A DNA stretch of 64,000 nucleotides from Sutcliffiella horikoshii (GTDB taxonomy: Bacteria; Bacillota; Bacilli; Bacillales; Bacillaceae_I). Position 1 is the stretch's first letter. Every line of letters begins with the position of its first letter. The DNA lies in the NCBI RefSeq assembly GCF_008180725.1, contig NZ_VTEV01000006.1, positions 69,409 to 133,408 of the forward strand, in the 5' to 3' direction. A model generated the notes under the pieces. The model saw only the letters and a list, made by a program, of their open reading frames with translations. It had not been told where the DNA came from and did not search any database. Position numbers and translations under genes: made by a program. Below are positions 7,890-15,046 of the stretch, one piece after another.

Positions 7890-7927
7890 AACTCCTGTCG
7901 GGGTCTGACCCCGACAGGAGTTTTTTT
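7890..7927 (+). terminator. Terminator of the sulfur operon
   Basis: A 15-bp perfect stem (ACTCCTGTCGGGGTC and complement) closes directly on two bases, TG, and is followed by seven T's. Its tip, GGGGTCTGACCCC, is the core of the dispersed GGGTCNGACCC palindrome family. Confidence 0.9.
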
Positions 7928-8004
7928 CTACACCAAATTCCACCAATACAGAAGATTGCTGTTGTATAATAAAATCAACAACGTAAAAAGAAGGTTGCCT
8001 TAGT

Positions 8005-8460
8005 ATGCTTGATACATTGATGTTTTTCTACGTGGTCGTACCGCTCGTCCACCTGATTCATGAGACAGGCCATGTGAGTATGGCAAAATTTCATAAAGTG
8101 AAAAAAACGGAGATCGGAATTGGCATCGGACCCAAGGTTGTAGATCTAAATTTAAAGGGTACTCAGATAAGGGTAAACATTATCCCGTTTTTGGGAGGCT
8201 ACTCCAGAAATGACATGACAAGGGAGTTATCCCATAAAGAGATTGCCTGGATTTCTTTTGGTGGACCTCTATTTAACTTACTATCCGTCCTATTAGTGCT
8301 ACCGTTTTGGACACCATTCCAGTTTTCCTTCTCTGCCTTATTCGTCTATTTCAGCCTCTGGATTGGTTTCGTCAATCTTATCCCTTTTAAACTAGGAGAA
8401 AAATGTTCTGACGGCTGGCAGATCGCATCTTCGCTAATCAAACTAGTAAAAAATAGATAG
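8005..8460 (+). CDS. Small M50-like (site-2-protease type) membrane metalloprotease homologue
   Basis: A 151-residue membrane protein, far shorter than RseP or SpoIVFB. HETGH at residues 19-23 gives the zinc motif inside the first hydrophobic helix. SFGGPLFNLL near 84-93 resembles the GxxxN/PxGGPL element, and NLIPFKLGEKCSDGWQ (Asp136) resembles the third-ligand NxxPxxxxDG motif. No PDZ domain or extra helices are present. It could be a minimal intramembrane protease or a relative with a housekeeping role; the substrate is unknown. The SDR gene follows after 15 bases, suggesting cotranscription. Confidence 0.7.
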   Translation: MLDTLMFFYVVVPLVHLIHETGHVSMAKFHKVKKTEIGIGIGPKVVDLNLKGTQIRVNIIPFLGGYSRNDMTRELSHKEIAWISFGGPLFNLLSVLLVLPFWTPFQFSFSALFVYFSLWIGFVNLIPFKLGEKCSDGWQIASSLIKLVKNR

Positions 8461-8475
8461 ATTGGGAGTGAATTA

Positions 8476-9234
8476 ATGAACTATTTTATCGTTACAGGCT
8501 CTTCTAAAGGGCTTGGAGAAGCTGCTGTGAAATTACTGCTAAAAGAAAACCATCATGTTATTTGTATTGCCAGAAGTGAAAATGTGGAGTTGGAACACGC
8601 AGCAAAAGAGAGTGGAGCAGAATTTACTTTTCTACAAGAGGATTTAAGCAAGCATGAACGAGTGACCGGGATTGTACAATATCTTTTATCTAAAATTGAG
8701 AAAGACGGTCAGGCAGAAGGGATTTATCTAATAAACAATGCCGGAATGGTAGATCCGATTAAGCCGGCTGGGAAAGCGGACGAGTCCACTATGACCAAGG
8801 CTGTTCACCTTAACCTTTTAACTCCAATGCTGATGACCAACGAATTTATCAGACTCACCGAAGATTGGGACTGCAAAAAGGTGATTGTCAATATTAGTTC
8901 TGGAGCTGCCAACCGCCCGATTCATGGATGGAATACTTATTGCACGACAAAGGCTGGGCTAGATATGTTCACGAAATCAGTAGGTCTGGAACAAAGCCAA
9001 GCTGCACATCCAACAAACATTCTCTCTTTTTCACCAGGAGTGATGGATACAGATATGCAAGGAGTCATCCGCAGCTCTGACAAAGAGGATTTTACCAATG
9101 TGGAGACATTCAAATCCTACCATGATGAAGGCCAATTAAGAAGTCCATTGTTCGTAGCCGAAAAAATGATTGAATTAATATTTTCAGGAATTAATGAAAA
9201 CGGAAAAGTATATGATATAAAAGAATTTCTCTAA
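8476..9234 (+). CDS. Short-chain dehydrogenase/reductase, YueD/benzil-reductase type
   Basis: A 252-residue SDR with the NADP-binding TGSSKGLGEA motif at the N terminus, the NNAG motif (residues about 88-91), a catalytic serine in NISSGAA and YCTTK as the YxxxK pair. Length and the IVQYLLSKI / SPGVMDTDMQ segments resemble sepiapterin/benzil reductases such as B. subtilis YueD. It reduces a carbonyl with NADPH; the natural substrate is unknown. A terminator follows 3 bases after the stop. Confidence 0.8.
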   Translation: MNYFIVTGSSKGLGEAAVKLLLKENHHVICIARSENVELEHAAKESGAEFTFLQEDLSKHERVTGIVQYLLSKIEKDGQAEGIYLINNAGMVDPIKPAGKADESTMTKAVHLNLLTPMLMTNEFIRLTEDWDCKKVIVNISSGAANRPIHGWNTYCTTKAGLDMFTKSVGLEQSQAAHPTNILSFSPGVMDTDMQGVIRSSDKEDFTNVETFKSYHDEGQLRSPLFVAEKMIELIFSGINENGKVYDIKEFL

Positions 9235-9235
9235 G

Positions 9236-9262
9236 AAGCGCACTTATCGGTGTGCTTTTTTT
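9236..9262 (+). terminator. Terminator after the SDR gene
   Basis: AAGCGCAC pairs with GTGTGCTT around a short loop and is followed by a run of seven T's. Confidence 0.8.
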
Positions 9263-9297
9263 ACAGATCCCACAATATTAATAAATAGTCCTTTTAT

Positions 9298-9347
9298 TGA
9301 GAATGGTTTTCAAAATCATTGACACTTCCTGCTAATTCTCCTAAACT
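9298..9347 (+). promoter_or_regulatory. Fur box and promoter of the siderophore ATPase operon
   Basis: TGAGAATGGTTTTCA (9298-9312) fits the 7-1-7 Bacillus Fur box TGATAAT-N-ATTATCA with two departures. A sigma-A promoter follows: TTGACA 9319-9324, 17 bases, TAAACT 9342-9347. The operator abuts the -35, so iron-loaded Fur would repress the iron-uptake genes. Confidence 0.75.
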
Positions 9348-9413
9348 TATATATAGTAAAAAAATTTGATTACTTTACAAAACGAGAAATATATAACGAG
9401 AGGTGGAAGTAAC

Positions 9414-10232
9414 ATGAGCGCTTTAGAAACCCAGTCACTTACATTATCCTATGGTGAATCCATCATTATAGAGGAATTAGATCTAAAAATCCCTAAAGGG
9501 GAAATTACGGTCTTTATCGGTGGGAATGGCTGTGGGAAATCCACCTTGCTTCGTTCGCTTGCTCGTTTGTTAAAGCCTAGACAAGGAAATGTACTCCTCG
9601 AAGGAAAAGCAATTTCTGGTCAATCCACAAAAGACATTGCCAAAAAGCTTGCCATTCTTCCACAGGGGCCTACTTCTCCGGAAGGATTATCCGTACTTCA
9701 ACTGGTCAAACAAGGCCGTTATCCTTATCAATCATGGTTAAAACAATGGTCTAAGCATGATGAAAAGTTAGTGTGGGATTCGCTCCGTGCAACAGGAATG
9801 GAGGAATTCGCAGAAAGAACAGTCGACTCACTTTCCGGTGGCCAACGTCAGCGTGCATGGATTGCGATGACGCTTGCACAAGAAACAGATGTCATCTTAT
9901 TGGATGAGCCGACAACTTACTTAGATCTTACACATCAAATAGAGATTCTTGACCTACTTTTTGAATTAAACGAAAAAGAAAATCGTACTATCATAATGGT
10001 TCTTCATGATCTTAACCTTGCCTGTCGCTACGCACACCATTTAGTTGCAATCCGTGATAAACAGATTTATGCACAAGGGAAACCAGAGGAAGTAATCAAC
10101 TGCGATCTTGTCAAAAATGTATTTGATATGAATTGCCAGGTAACAACTGACCCGCTATTTGGAACACCATTATGCATTCCTCATGGTCGCGGCAGGTGCT
10201 TGGTACCCAATCTGGAAAAACTAAGAGCGTGA
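9414..10232 (+). CDS. yusV: Iron-siderophore ABC transporter ATP-binding protein (YusV/FecE type)
   Basis: A 272-residue ABC ATPase: Walker A GGNGCGKST at about 36-44, signature LSGGQRQR near 140-147, Walker B VILLDEPT near 160-167 and a switch His in VLHDLNLA. FecE/FhuC-like spacing and the upstream Fur box point to siderophore import; B. subtilis YusV serves several siderophore permeases encoded elsewhere, which fits the absence of permease genes here. The ATG at 9414 follows GAGAGGTGG; an in-frame start 48 bases earlier lacks such a site. The FhuF-like gene begins five bases after the stop. Confidence 0.88.
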   Translation: MSALETQSLTLSYGESIIIEELDLKIPKGEITVFIGGNGCGKSTLLRSLARLLKPRQGNVLLEGKAISGQSTKDIAKKLAILPQGPTSPEGLSVLQLVKQGRYPYQSWLKQWSKHDEKLVWDSLRATGMEEFAERTVDSLSGGQRQRAWIAMTLAQETDVILLDEPTTYLDLTHQIEILDLLFELNEKENRTIIMVLHDLNLACRYAHHLVAIRDKQIYAQGKPEEVINCDLVKNVFDMNCQVTTDPLFGTPLCIPHGRGRCLVPNLEKLRA

Positions 10233-10237
10233 TCAGG

Positions 10238-10987
10238 ATGAGCACACTTACTGAACAGGAATTTCGTTTCCTTGAAGAAAGCTGCCGTTTTGTAGCAGGC
10301 GAAGCAGAAGTCGAGGATACTATCTCACTACATTCTCTTATTTATAGCGGAACAGAATCTTATTTAACAAAGGTAAAGGCTGGGTTGGGCACGAATGAAA
10401 TGGACGTTGCAGCGTCTCTTCTCATGAAAAGACTTGGGTTTCTTGCAGTAAACTGTTTACTTTCCATGACAGCATTTAACAAAACATTAAAAGTAGATCC
10501 AGCCAACATTTGGATTGATTCTTATGTGGAGAATGATGTGTGGCTACCTAAGCTTCGATATACTGAGGTTCAAGCAGTTAAAGTCACGAAGTTTGAAACG
10601 CGTGAGGAATGGAGAACTCAGCATTTTAATGAGCTTTTCAACGGAGTGTTTGCCCCGCTGATTCAACGTATGTCCAAAGAGGCAAAGGTATCCCGCCAAA
10701 CACTATGGGAAAATGTCGTGCTCTATATCTACTGGATGTATGAGTCCATTCTTCCTAACCAGCAGTTGGATGCACCGTATCAAGAAGAAGATTTTACTAG
10801 CCTGCTGGAAGCGGACCCGGCGCTATTTGGGATGAAAAGAAACCCTGCAGCAATGTTCTACAAGCCGAAAACCTTTGTGGAACAGCACCAAGCTGAGATT
10901 AGAATGCGAACAACCTGCTGCTATTATTATAAAACCAACAGCGAAGGTACCCGTTGCTCAACCTGCCCATTGAATTGTAATGTGTGA
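10238..10987 (+). CDS. FhuF-like ferric-siderophore reductase
   Basis: A 249-residue cytosolic protein. Its C terminus has CC, eleven residues, then CSTC, plus one more Cys (PLNCNV), close to the 2Fe-2S ligand pattern of FhuF ferric-siderophore reductases (CC-x10-CxxC). The rest is helical and poorly conserved, as in that family. It would release iron from imported siderophores by reduction. Placement directly after the Fur-controlled YusV ATPase supports this. The ATG at 10238 has only a weak site (TCAGGA) and probably depends on translational coupling with yusV. Confidence 0.8.
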   Translation: MSTLTEQEFRFLEESCRFVAGEAEVEDTISLHSLIYSGTESYLTKVKAGLGTNEMDVAASLLMKRLGFLAVNCLLSMTAFNKTLKVDPANIWIDSYVENDVWLPKLRYTEVQAVKVTKFETREEWRTQHFNELFNGVFAPLIQRMSKEAKVSRQTLWENVVLYIYWMYESILPNQQLDAPYQEEDFTSLLEADPALFGMKRNPAAMFYKPKTFVEQHQAEIRMRTTCCYYYKTNSEGTRCSTCPLNCNV

Positions 10988-11033
10988 GGGACTTCACTAT
11001 ATTGGAACAAAAGCTTGAGGGGAGGTTCTGCAG

Positions 11034-11285
11034 ATGAACGAAAAACTCGACCAGCAACTGGACGGTTTATTAGAAAAGTACACGGAACTTCTTTTAGGGG
11101 AAGTGACTGAAGAGCACAAGGAAAATGTAAAAGCATGGGTGCTCTATACATACATCGCAAAATCAATGCCACCACTTGTCAAACATTGGAATGAGCAATA
11201 TCCAGACGCAAAGCAAGATATGATGACATTGATTAAGGAAATCAAAGAATTAAATGACGCCCACCGTGCGAAAAGTGGGAAATAG
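11034..11285 (+). CDS. yusU: YusU-like DUF2573 protein
   Basis: An 83-residue, charged, mostly helical soluble protein (EKLDQQLDGLLEKYTELLLG...; no membrane segment, no cysteines). It resembles B. subtilis YusU (DUF2573), the neighbour of yusV there as here, which supports the name. Function unknown; co-occurrence with siderophore genes is the only clue. The start follows GGGGAGG, and 46 bases separate it from the FhuF-like gene with no terminator between. Confidence 0.75.
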   Translation: MNEKLDQQLDGLLEKYTELLLGEVTEEHKENVKAWVLYTYIAKSMPPLVKHWNEQYPDAKQDMMTLIKEIKELNDAHRAKSGK

Positions 11286-11370
11286 GGAAGAGCCTTGGAT
11301 TGCTATTGAGCAAATCAAGGCTCTATTACTTGTTTAGGAAATTGTTAGGTATTTCTTGATCGTGGGTGTT

Positions 11371-11684
11371 TAAGACCTCGGTGACGAGGAAAAAGGGGTA
11401 GAGAGGCCCTATCGGTGTGATGAAGACCTCATTGACGAGAAAAAAGGGGTAGAGAGGTCCTCATAGGTGTGATGAAGACCTCAGTGACGAGAAAAAAGGG
11501 GAAGAGAGGTTCTCATTAGTGTGATGAAGACCTAGGTGACGAGAAAAAAGAGGTAGAGAGGTCCTCATAGGTGTGAGGAAGACCTAGGTGACGAGAAAAA
11601 AGAGGTAGAGAGGTCCTCATAGGTGTGATGAAGACCTAGGTGACGAGAAAAAAGGGGTAGAGAGGTCTTCTCCGCACCGATTAT
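11371..11684. repeat. 52-bp tandem repeat array A (six units)
   Basis: The gap of 445 bases between yusU and a lipoprotein gene is mostly six tandem units starting at about 11371, 11422, 11474, 11526, 11578 and 11630. The first is 51 bp, then exactly 52 bp apart. Each holds GAAGACCT near its 5' end, GTGACGAGAAAAA, and GAGGTCCTC near its 3' end, so each can fold as a hairpin. Units are imperfect copies (roughly 80-95 percent identical). The family is the same as array B. No ORF or promoter was recognised in it. Confidence 0.93.
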
Positions 11685-11730
11685 GAAGGCCTAATTCAAA
11701 TTGGGCAATTCACCCGAGGGAAATAAATGA

Positions 11731-12375
11731 TTACAAACAAACGTCTTTATCCTCACTGACACCACGTGAACATCTATACCGAACTTCCGCCTTCTCCACA
11801 TACCAAAAACCATTTTCTTTCAACATCGTGAGCTTTATATCGCTGCCCCCAACAGAATCATCGCGCATTCCATAACTCATGATATACCCTTCAGCGTTAT
11901 TTTCATCCGACAGATCAATCCTAGTGTTTATCTCCCACACATCCATACCAAGTCCACTGCTTAATCCTACGTCCAATATCCATGCATTCATTAGCAACCC
12001 AGGAGCATCCCAAGTTTGATTGGTGTTACCCAAAGCTTGTTCATATTCTCCATCCCACTCCCGCCAATTTGTAACGCCTTTCTCCCAACCGTTCTCTTTT
12101 GCTAGCGAATCATCTATCACGTAATCCCAAAGCTGTGCATCCACATCTCTCCATAGAAGAGGGACTTGATCTTTAGGAATTGTGATAAATTCTCCAGTTG
12201 CACTTTCCGCAGGTGGTTGGGATAGTGTTTCTATCTCCATTTCTTTCTCTTCTAGTTGCGCATAGACTTCCGCTATTTCATTTTCCAACTCTGTGACTTT
12301 TTCTTGATGAACATCTGTATTAGAGCAACCGCTAAACAATACTCCTACTAAAAATAGAATGATTACACGTTTCAC
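11731..12375 (-). CDS. Putative lipoprotein with coiled coil, unknown function
   Basis: A 214-residue protein. MKRVIILFLVGVLFSGC is a lipoprotein signal with lipobox FSGC (Cys17), so the mature protein should be anchored outside the membrane. Residues about 22-55 (VTELENEIAEVYAQLEEKEM...) form a heptad-rich coiled coil. The C-terminal domain is rich in Trp and acidic residues and ends with two cysteines (YRCSRG, DVCL) that could form a disulfide. I do not recognise the domain. It stands alone, bordered by repeat array A and a 196-base gap. Confidence 0.75.
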   Translation of the reverse strand: MKRVIILFLVGVLFSGCSNTDVHQEKVTELENEIAEVYAQLEEKEMEIETLSQPPAESATGEFITIPKDQVPLLWRDVDAQLWDYVIDDSLAKENGWEKGVTNWREWDGEYEQALGNTNQTWDAPGLLMNAWILDVGLSSGLGMDVWEINTRIDLSDENNAEGYIMSYGMRDDSVGGSDIKLTMLKENGFWYVEKAEVRYRCSRGVSEDKDVCL

Positions 12376-12520
12376 CCAATCCCCCCCTAAAAAAGCAATT
12401 TGTTTAATTTTACCACAAATAATTGGAGTAATTTACCTAAATTAAGAAGTTTCGGGTTTCGGAGAATATGCTGAAGGGTAGAGGGGAAGATACGTTTTTT
12501 TAAAGACCTTAATTGAACAA

Positions 12521-12566
12521 AAAAGCAACGAAAGATACCGAATTTCTTGGCCTCATTCGTCGCTTT
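12521..12566. terminator. Terminator of the coat gene pair
   Basis: On the minus strand AGCGACGAA pairs with TTTCGTTGCT around a 22-base loop and is followed by TTTTTTG. It ends the spore-coat gene just upstream in minus orientation. Confidence 0.7.
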
Positions 12567-12571
12567 ATCAC

Positions 12572-12910
12572 TTACTGCATCATCCCGTTATTTCCATATG
12601 GAAACTGGTTGGAGTACCCTTGGAACTGCTGGTATTCCTGTTGAAGCTTTGTCTGATCAGCCGGCTCTAGTCCGTACCACCCTTTTTGAAACATGACATT
12701 ATAAAGCTCACGCTGACAATTTTGAGTTTCATTAAAAATCGCAAGCAGGTCCGTGTAGATTTGTTGGTTGCTTGCTTCATTTAAAGCAGTGCAATATGAA
12801 TCAGTCATGTATTTTTCTGTAGCCAACATATCGTTGATGAAATCGCGCTCATTCATTTGTGGTGTCTTGGCAACCTGTGTTTCAGGATTCTGGATTTTTT
12901 GTTGGTTCAT
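12572..12910 (-). CDS. yusN: CotF-like spore coat protein (YusN type)
   Basis: A 112-residue protein with a Gln-rich N terminus and a CotF/ferritin-like helical domain (FINDMLATEKYMTDSYCTALNEA... followed by a second long helix), then a Q/G/N/Y-rich tail (QYQQFQGYSNQFPYGNNG). This is the composition of small Bacillus coat proteins, and B. subtilis yusN lies at the equivalent place beside fadM. AGAAAGGAG precedes the ATG. It is cotranscribed with the coat-like gene 17 bases upstream. Expression during late sporulation is inferred. Confidence 0.8.
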   Translation of the reverse strand: MNQQKIQNPETQVAKTPQMNERDFINDMLATEKYMTDSYCTALNEASNQQIYTDLLAIFNETQNCQRELYNVMFQKGWYGLEPADQTKLQQEYQQFQGYSNQFPYGNNGMMQ

Positions 12911-12927
12911 ATAGGTTGTTCTCCTTT

Positions 12928-13209
12928 CTATTGTAATGGCTGCTGTTGCTGCATTTGGTTCTGACCCTGGATGTGCGTCAAAATCTTCTGGTAATGTCTC
13001 TGATGCATCTGGCCGGCTTTTTCAATCGCAGTGACGACTTCCTGGTCCTGGCATTGGCTTGCAAAAAAGTGCGCTTTCTTCATCGCAAGTAAATTCCAGG
13101 AAAGCATATCTGCAAAGTATAAAGAATCTTTTGTCGTTACCACGTTTGGCGGCTGTGGGTAATAGCCAGGCTGCTGAGTAGTATTTTGCTGTGGTTGCTG
13201 CTGTTGCAT
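12928..13209 (-). CDS. Spore coat-like protein, CotF family
   Basis: A 93-residue Gln/Pro-rich protein (MQQQQPQQNTTQQPGYYPQ at the start, QNQMQQQQPLQ at the end) with a central helical pair DSLYFADMLSWNLLAMKKAHFFASQ, resembling the N-terminal part of CotF-like coat proteins. The ATG at 13209 follows AGGAGGTCGTTGT; the in-frame ATG 18 bases earlier lies upstream of that site and is unlikely. It forms a two-gene minus-strand unit with the YusN-like gene. The exact role in the coat is unknown. Confidence 0.72.
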   Translation of the reverse strand: MQQQQPQQNTTQQPGYYPQPPNVVTTKDSLYFADMLSWNLLAMKKAHFFASQCQDQEVVTAIEKAGQMHQRHYQKILTHIQGQNQMQQQQPLQ

Positions 13210-13343
13210 ACAACGACCTCCTATCATAATCTATCAAATGTAGAGTAACCTTTTAGCAAAAAAATATGTACGCTTGTAAAATCTACTACACCCAGAATGG
13301 AGAATAAAGCGACAAAAATCAGCACTATTTCCCGACAAATAAT

Positions 13344-13417
13344 TTGTATTCAAAAATTTGAAAAGATGATAAAATGAGGGTGTAATTTTATTTTTACACT
13401 CAATGAAAGCGTTTACT
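13344..13417 (+). promoter_or_regulatory. Promoter and cre site of the proline dehydrogenase gene
   Basis: TTGTAT 13344-13349, 17 bases, TGATAA 13367-13372 form a plausible sigma-A promoter. TGAAAGCGTTTACT (13404-13417) matches TGWAANCGNTNWCA at every defined position but the last, about 25 bases downstream of the expected start, so CcpA could act as a roadblock. Confidence 0.7.
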
Positions 13418-13484
13418 ATAAATTTCAGAAAATAGAATAAAGCAATCGGAGAGGGACACCAAGATAAAGCGGGAGGAATATCAA

Positions 13485-14402
13485 ATGGAACAAGTAATGC
13501 GCAATACATTTTTGTATCTATCCAAAAGCAAATCGTTAACCAAAATGGCAAGAAAGTACGGATTGCGTTTTGGAGCTGGACGTTTTGTCGCAGGGGAAAG
13601 AATTGATCAAGCGGTAAAATGTATCCAAGAGCTTAACGAAAAAGACCTTTGCGTCACCATTGACTATTTAGGTGAGTTTATTGATACGGAAAAAGAAGCG
13701 AATGAAATGGCAGACAACTCCATTGAAGCCATTCGAGCAATCGGTAACGAAAACCTTGATTCTCAATTGTCTTTGAAAATGACATCCATGGGACTTGATA
13801 TCTCAGAAGAAGTTGTGATGAAGAACATGCGTAGAATCCTTGATGCAGCAAAGGAACACGGTGTATTTGTCACGATTGACATGGAAGACTATTCCCGCTG
13901 CGGGAAAACCATCGATGTATTCAAAAAGCTAAGAGAAGAGTATGACAATGTCGGCACTGTCATACAAGCTTATTTGTATAGAACGGTAAAAGACATGGAA
14001 GACCTAAATCAATACAACCCAAATCTTCGTTTAGTAAAAGGTGCATACAAAGAGTCACCAGAAGTTGCTTTCCCAGACAAAAAAGATGTAGATGATAACT
14101 TTAAGAAAATCATTGAAATGCATCTGTTAAACGGAAACTACACTGCTGTAGCTACGCATGACGATGCAATGATTGAATACACAAAAGAACTCGTGAAAAA
14201 ACATGGCATTTCCAAAGATCAATTTGAATTCCAAATGCTCTACGGCATCCGCCCGGAACGCCAACTAGAACTTGTAAAAGAAGGCTACAAAATGCGCGTA
14301 TATGTTCCATACGGTACAGACTGGTATGGGTATTTCATGCGCCGCCTAGCAGAACGCCCAGCAAACGTAGCGTTCGTATTAAAAGGAATCATCAAGAAAT
14401 AA
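13485..14402 (+). CDS. fadM: Proline dehydrogenase
   Basis: A 305-residue flavoprotein of the monofunctional Gram-positive ProDH type, oxidising proline to pyrroline-5-carboxylate and passing electrons to the quinone pool. Recognisable barrel segments: SLKMTSMGLDIS, VTIDMEDYSRC, GTVIQAYLYRT, LRLVKGAYKE, VATHDD, EFQMLYGIRPE and the C-terminal RVYVPYGTDWYGYFMRRLAERPAN, which carries the flavin- and substrate-binding Arg pair. B. subtilis YusM/FadM has the same place next to fadN. The ATG follows GGGAGGAATATC. A cre site upstream suggests carbon catabolite control. The P5C dehydrogenase is not nearby. Confidence 0.93.
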   Translation: MEQVMRNTFLYLSKSKSLTKMARKYGLRFGAGRFVAGERIDQAVKCIQELNEKDLCVTIDYLGEFIDTEKEANEMADNSIEAIRAIGNENLDSQLSLKMTSMGLDISEEVVMKNMRRILDAAKEHGVFVTIDMEDYSRCGKTIDVFKKLREEYDNVGTVIQAYLYRTVKDMEDLNQYNPNLRLVKGAYKESPEVAFPDKKDVDDNFKKIIEMHLLNGNYTAVATHDDAMIEYTKELVKKHGISKDQFEFQMLYGIRPERQLELVKEGYKMRVYVPYGTDWYGYFMRRLAERPANVAFVLKGIIKK

Positions 14403-14405
14403 GAA

Positions 14406-14433
14406 GAGAGCGTGCGATATGCACGCTCTTTAC
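14406..14433 (+). terminator. Terminator of the proline dehydrogenase gene
   Basis: GAGAGCGTGC pairs with GCACGCTCTT around GATAT, followed by a short T-rich tail. Confidence 0.7.
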
Positions 14434-14462
14434 GTTTATAGAATAAGTAATTATATATAATC

Positions 14463-14592
14463 CGGTTGATTTCCGTTCTAGGCGCTTTGCTTGCCTGTGG
14501 GCGGTCCGTGACCCTTCTCGGCTAGCCTACGGGGTCTCCACCTAGCGCTATCTCCCTTAGGAGTCTTCGCCTTTTGCTCCAATAAACAGCGG
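14463..14592 (-). repeat. Dispersed ~130-bp element, copy 1
   Basis: Member of a family found seven times here. In the orientation used for naming, an element begins with AACAGC-type ends, then GGCGAAGACTC, a GAGACCCCGC core, GAAAGCGAAGC and ends with AACAGCGG. This copy is inverted: it runs from GTTGATTTCCG through GGGGTCTCC and GGAGTCTTCGCC to AACAGCGG. It separates fadM from yuzL. Confidence 0.8.
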
Positions 14593-14627
14593 CTCGTAAC
14601 CACTAACTAATGTTTTATGCAAAAGAA

Positions 14628-14657
14628 GGAACGGGCGTTTTTTGCCCGTTTTTTTCT
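14628..14657. terminator. Terminator of yuzL
   Basis: AACGGGC and GCCCGTT form a stem around GTTTTTT, with T tracts on one strand and an A/T-rich tail on the other. It lies eight bases past the yuzL stop and is probably bidirectional. Confidence 0.75.
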
Positions 14658-14664
14658 TATAACA

Positions 14665-14811
14665 TCAGTCTTGCATGTTCTGTTTCCCGTACTGCTGATT
14701 GTTGCTCGTCTTTTTGCCGCTATAGTCCATCTCCACAGTTGGACCTGCGTTTCCTTTTACACTCGCAGCACTTTTTGCTGCATGAGAAGGTTGTTTTTTC
14801 AACTTTGCCAT
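14665..14811 (-). CDS. yuzL: YuzL-family small basic protein
   Basis: A 48-residue reading frame with the ATG complement at 14809-14811 and TGA at 14665-14667. The protein begins MAKLKKQPSHAAKSAASVKG, continues NAGPTVEMDYSGKKTSNNQQ and ends YGKQNMQD: basic, Ala/Ser/Asn-rich, no hydrophobic core, with an ANPG-like middle recalling small YuzL/SASP-type Bacillus proteins. GGAGGTGAG sits seven bases upstream, and a terminator follows the stop. The yuzL gene of B. subtilis lies in the same fad neighbourhood. Function unknown; a sporulation role is a guess from composition. Confidence 0.8.
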   Translation of the reverse strand: MAKLKKQPSHAAKSAASVKGNAGPTVEMDYSGKKTSNNQQYGKQNMQD

Positions 14812-14903
14812 AATGTCTCACCTCCACAACTACATTTTTCCCACACCAATCAGCTACATGCAGTATACATTAGAAAATAATATGGAAAATTGCTATTTAT
14901 TTA

Positions 14904-14932
14904 TTGCGAAAATTTTCAAAATACTTTATAGT
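14904..14932 (+). promoter_or_regulatory. Promoter of the fadN-A-E operon
   Basis: TTGCGA 14904-14909 and TATAGT 14927-14932 are separated by 17 bases. Transcription would start near 14940, giving a leader of about 105 bases before the fadN ATG; the FadR box lies in that leader. Confidence 0.65.
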
Positions 14933-14980
14933 TAAAACCAAGGGAACTCTTACAAAGGAGATATTTTTTTGCGGTAAAAA

Positions 14981-14998
14981 TGAATGAGCATTCATTCA
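14981..14998. promoter_or_regulatory. FadR operator
   Basis: TGAATGAGCATTCATTCA is a near-perfect palindrome matching the Bacillus FadR consensus TGAATGA-N4-TCATTCA. FadR represses beta-oxidation genes and is released by long-chain acyl-CoA. The box lies about 40 bases downstream of the likely start site, so repression would be by roadblock. Confidence 0.9.
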
Positions 14999-15046
14999 AA
15001 AAAACTGTTACTTACTTTTAAAACCAACTATCAAGGGGGAGGAAGA

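Noticed and set aside
14610-14880. Two overlapping plus-strand open frames
   Set aside because: They are antisense to yuzL and its terminator, with no ribosome site.
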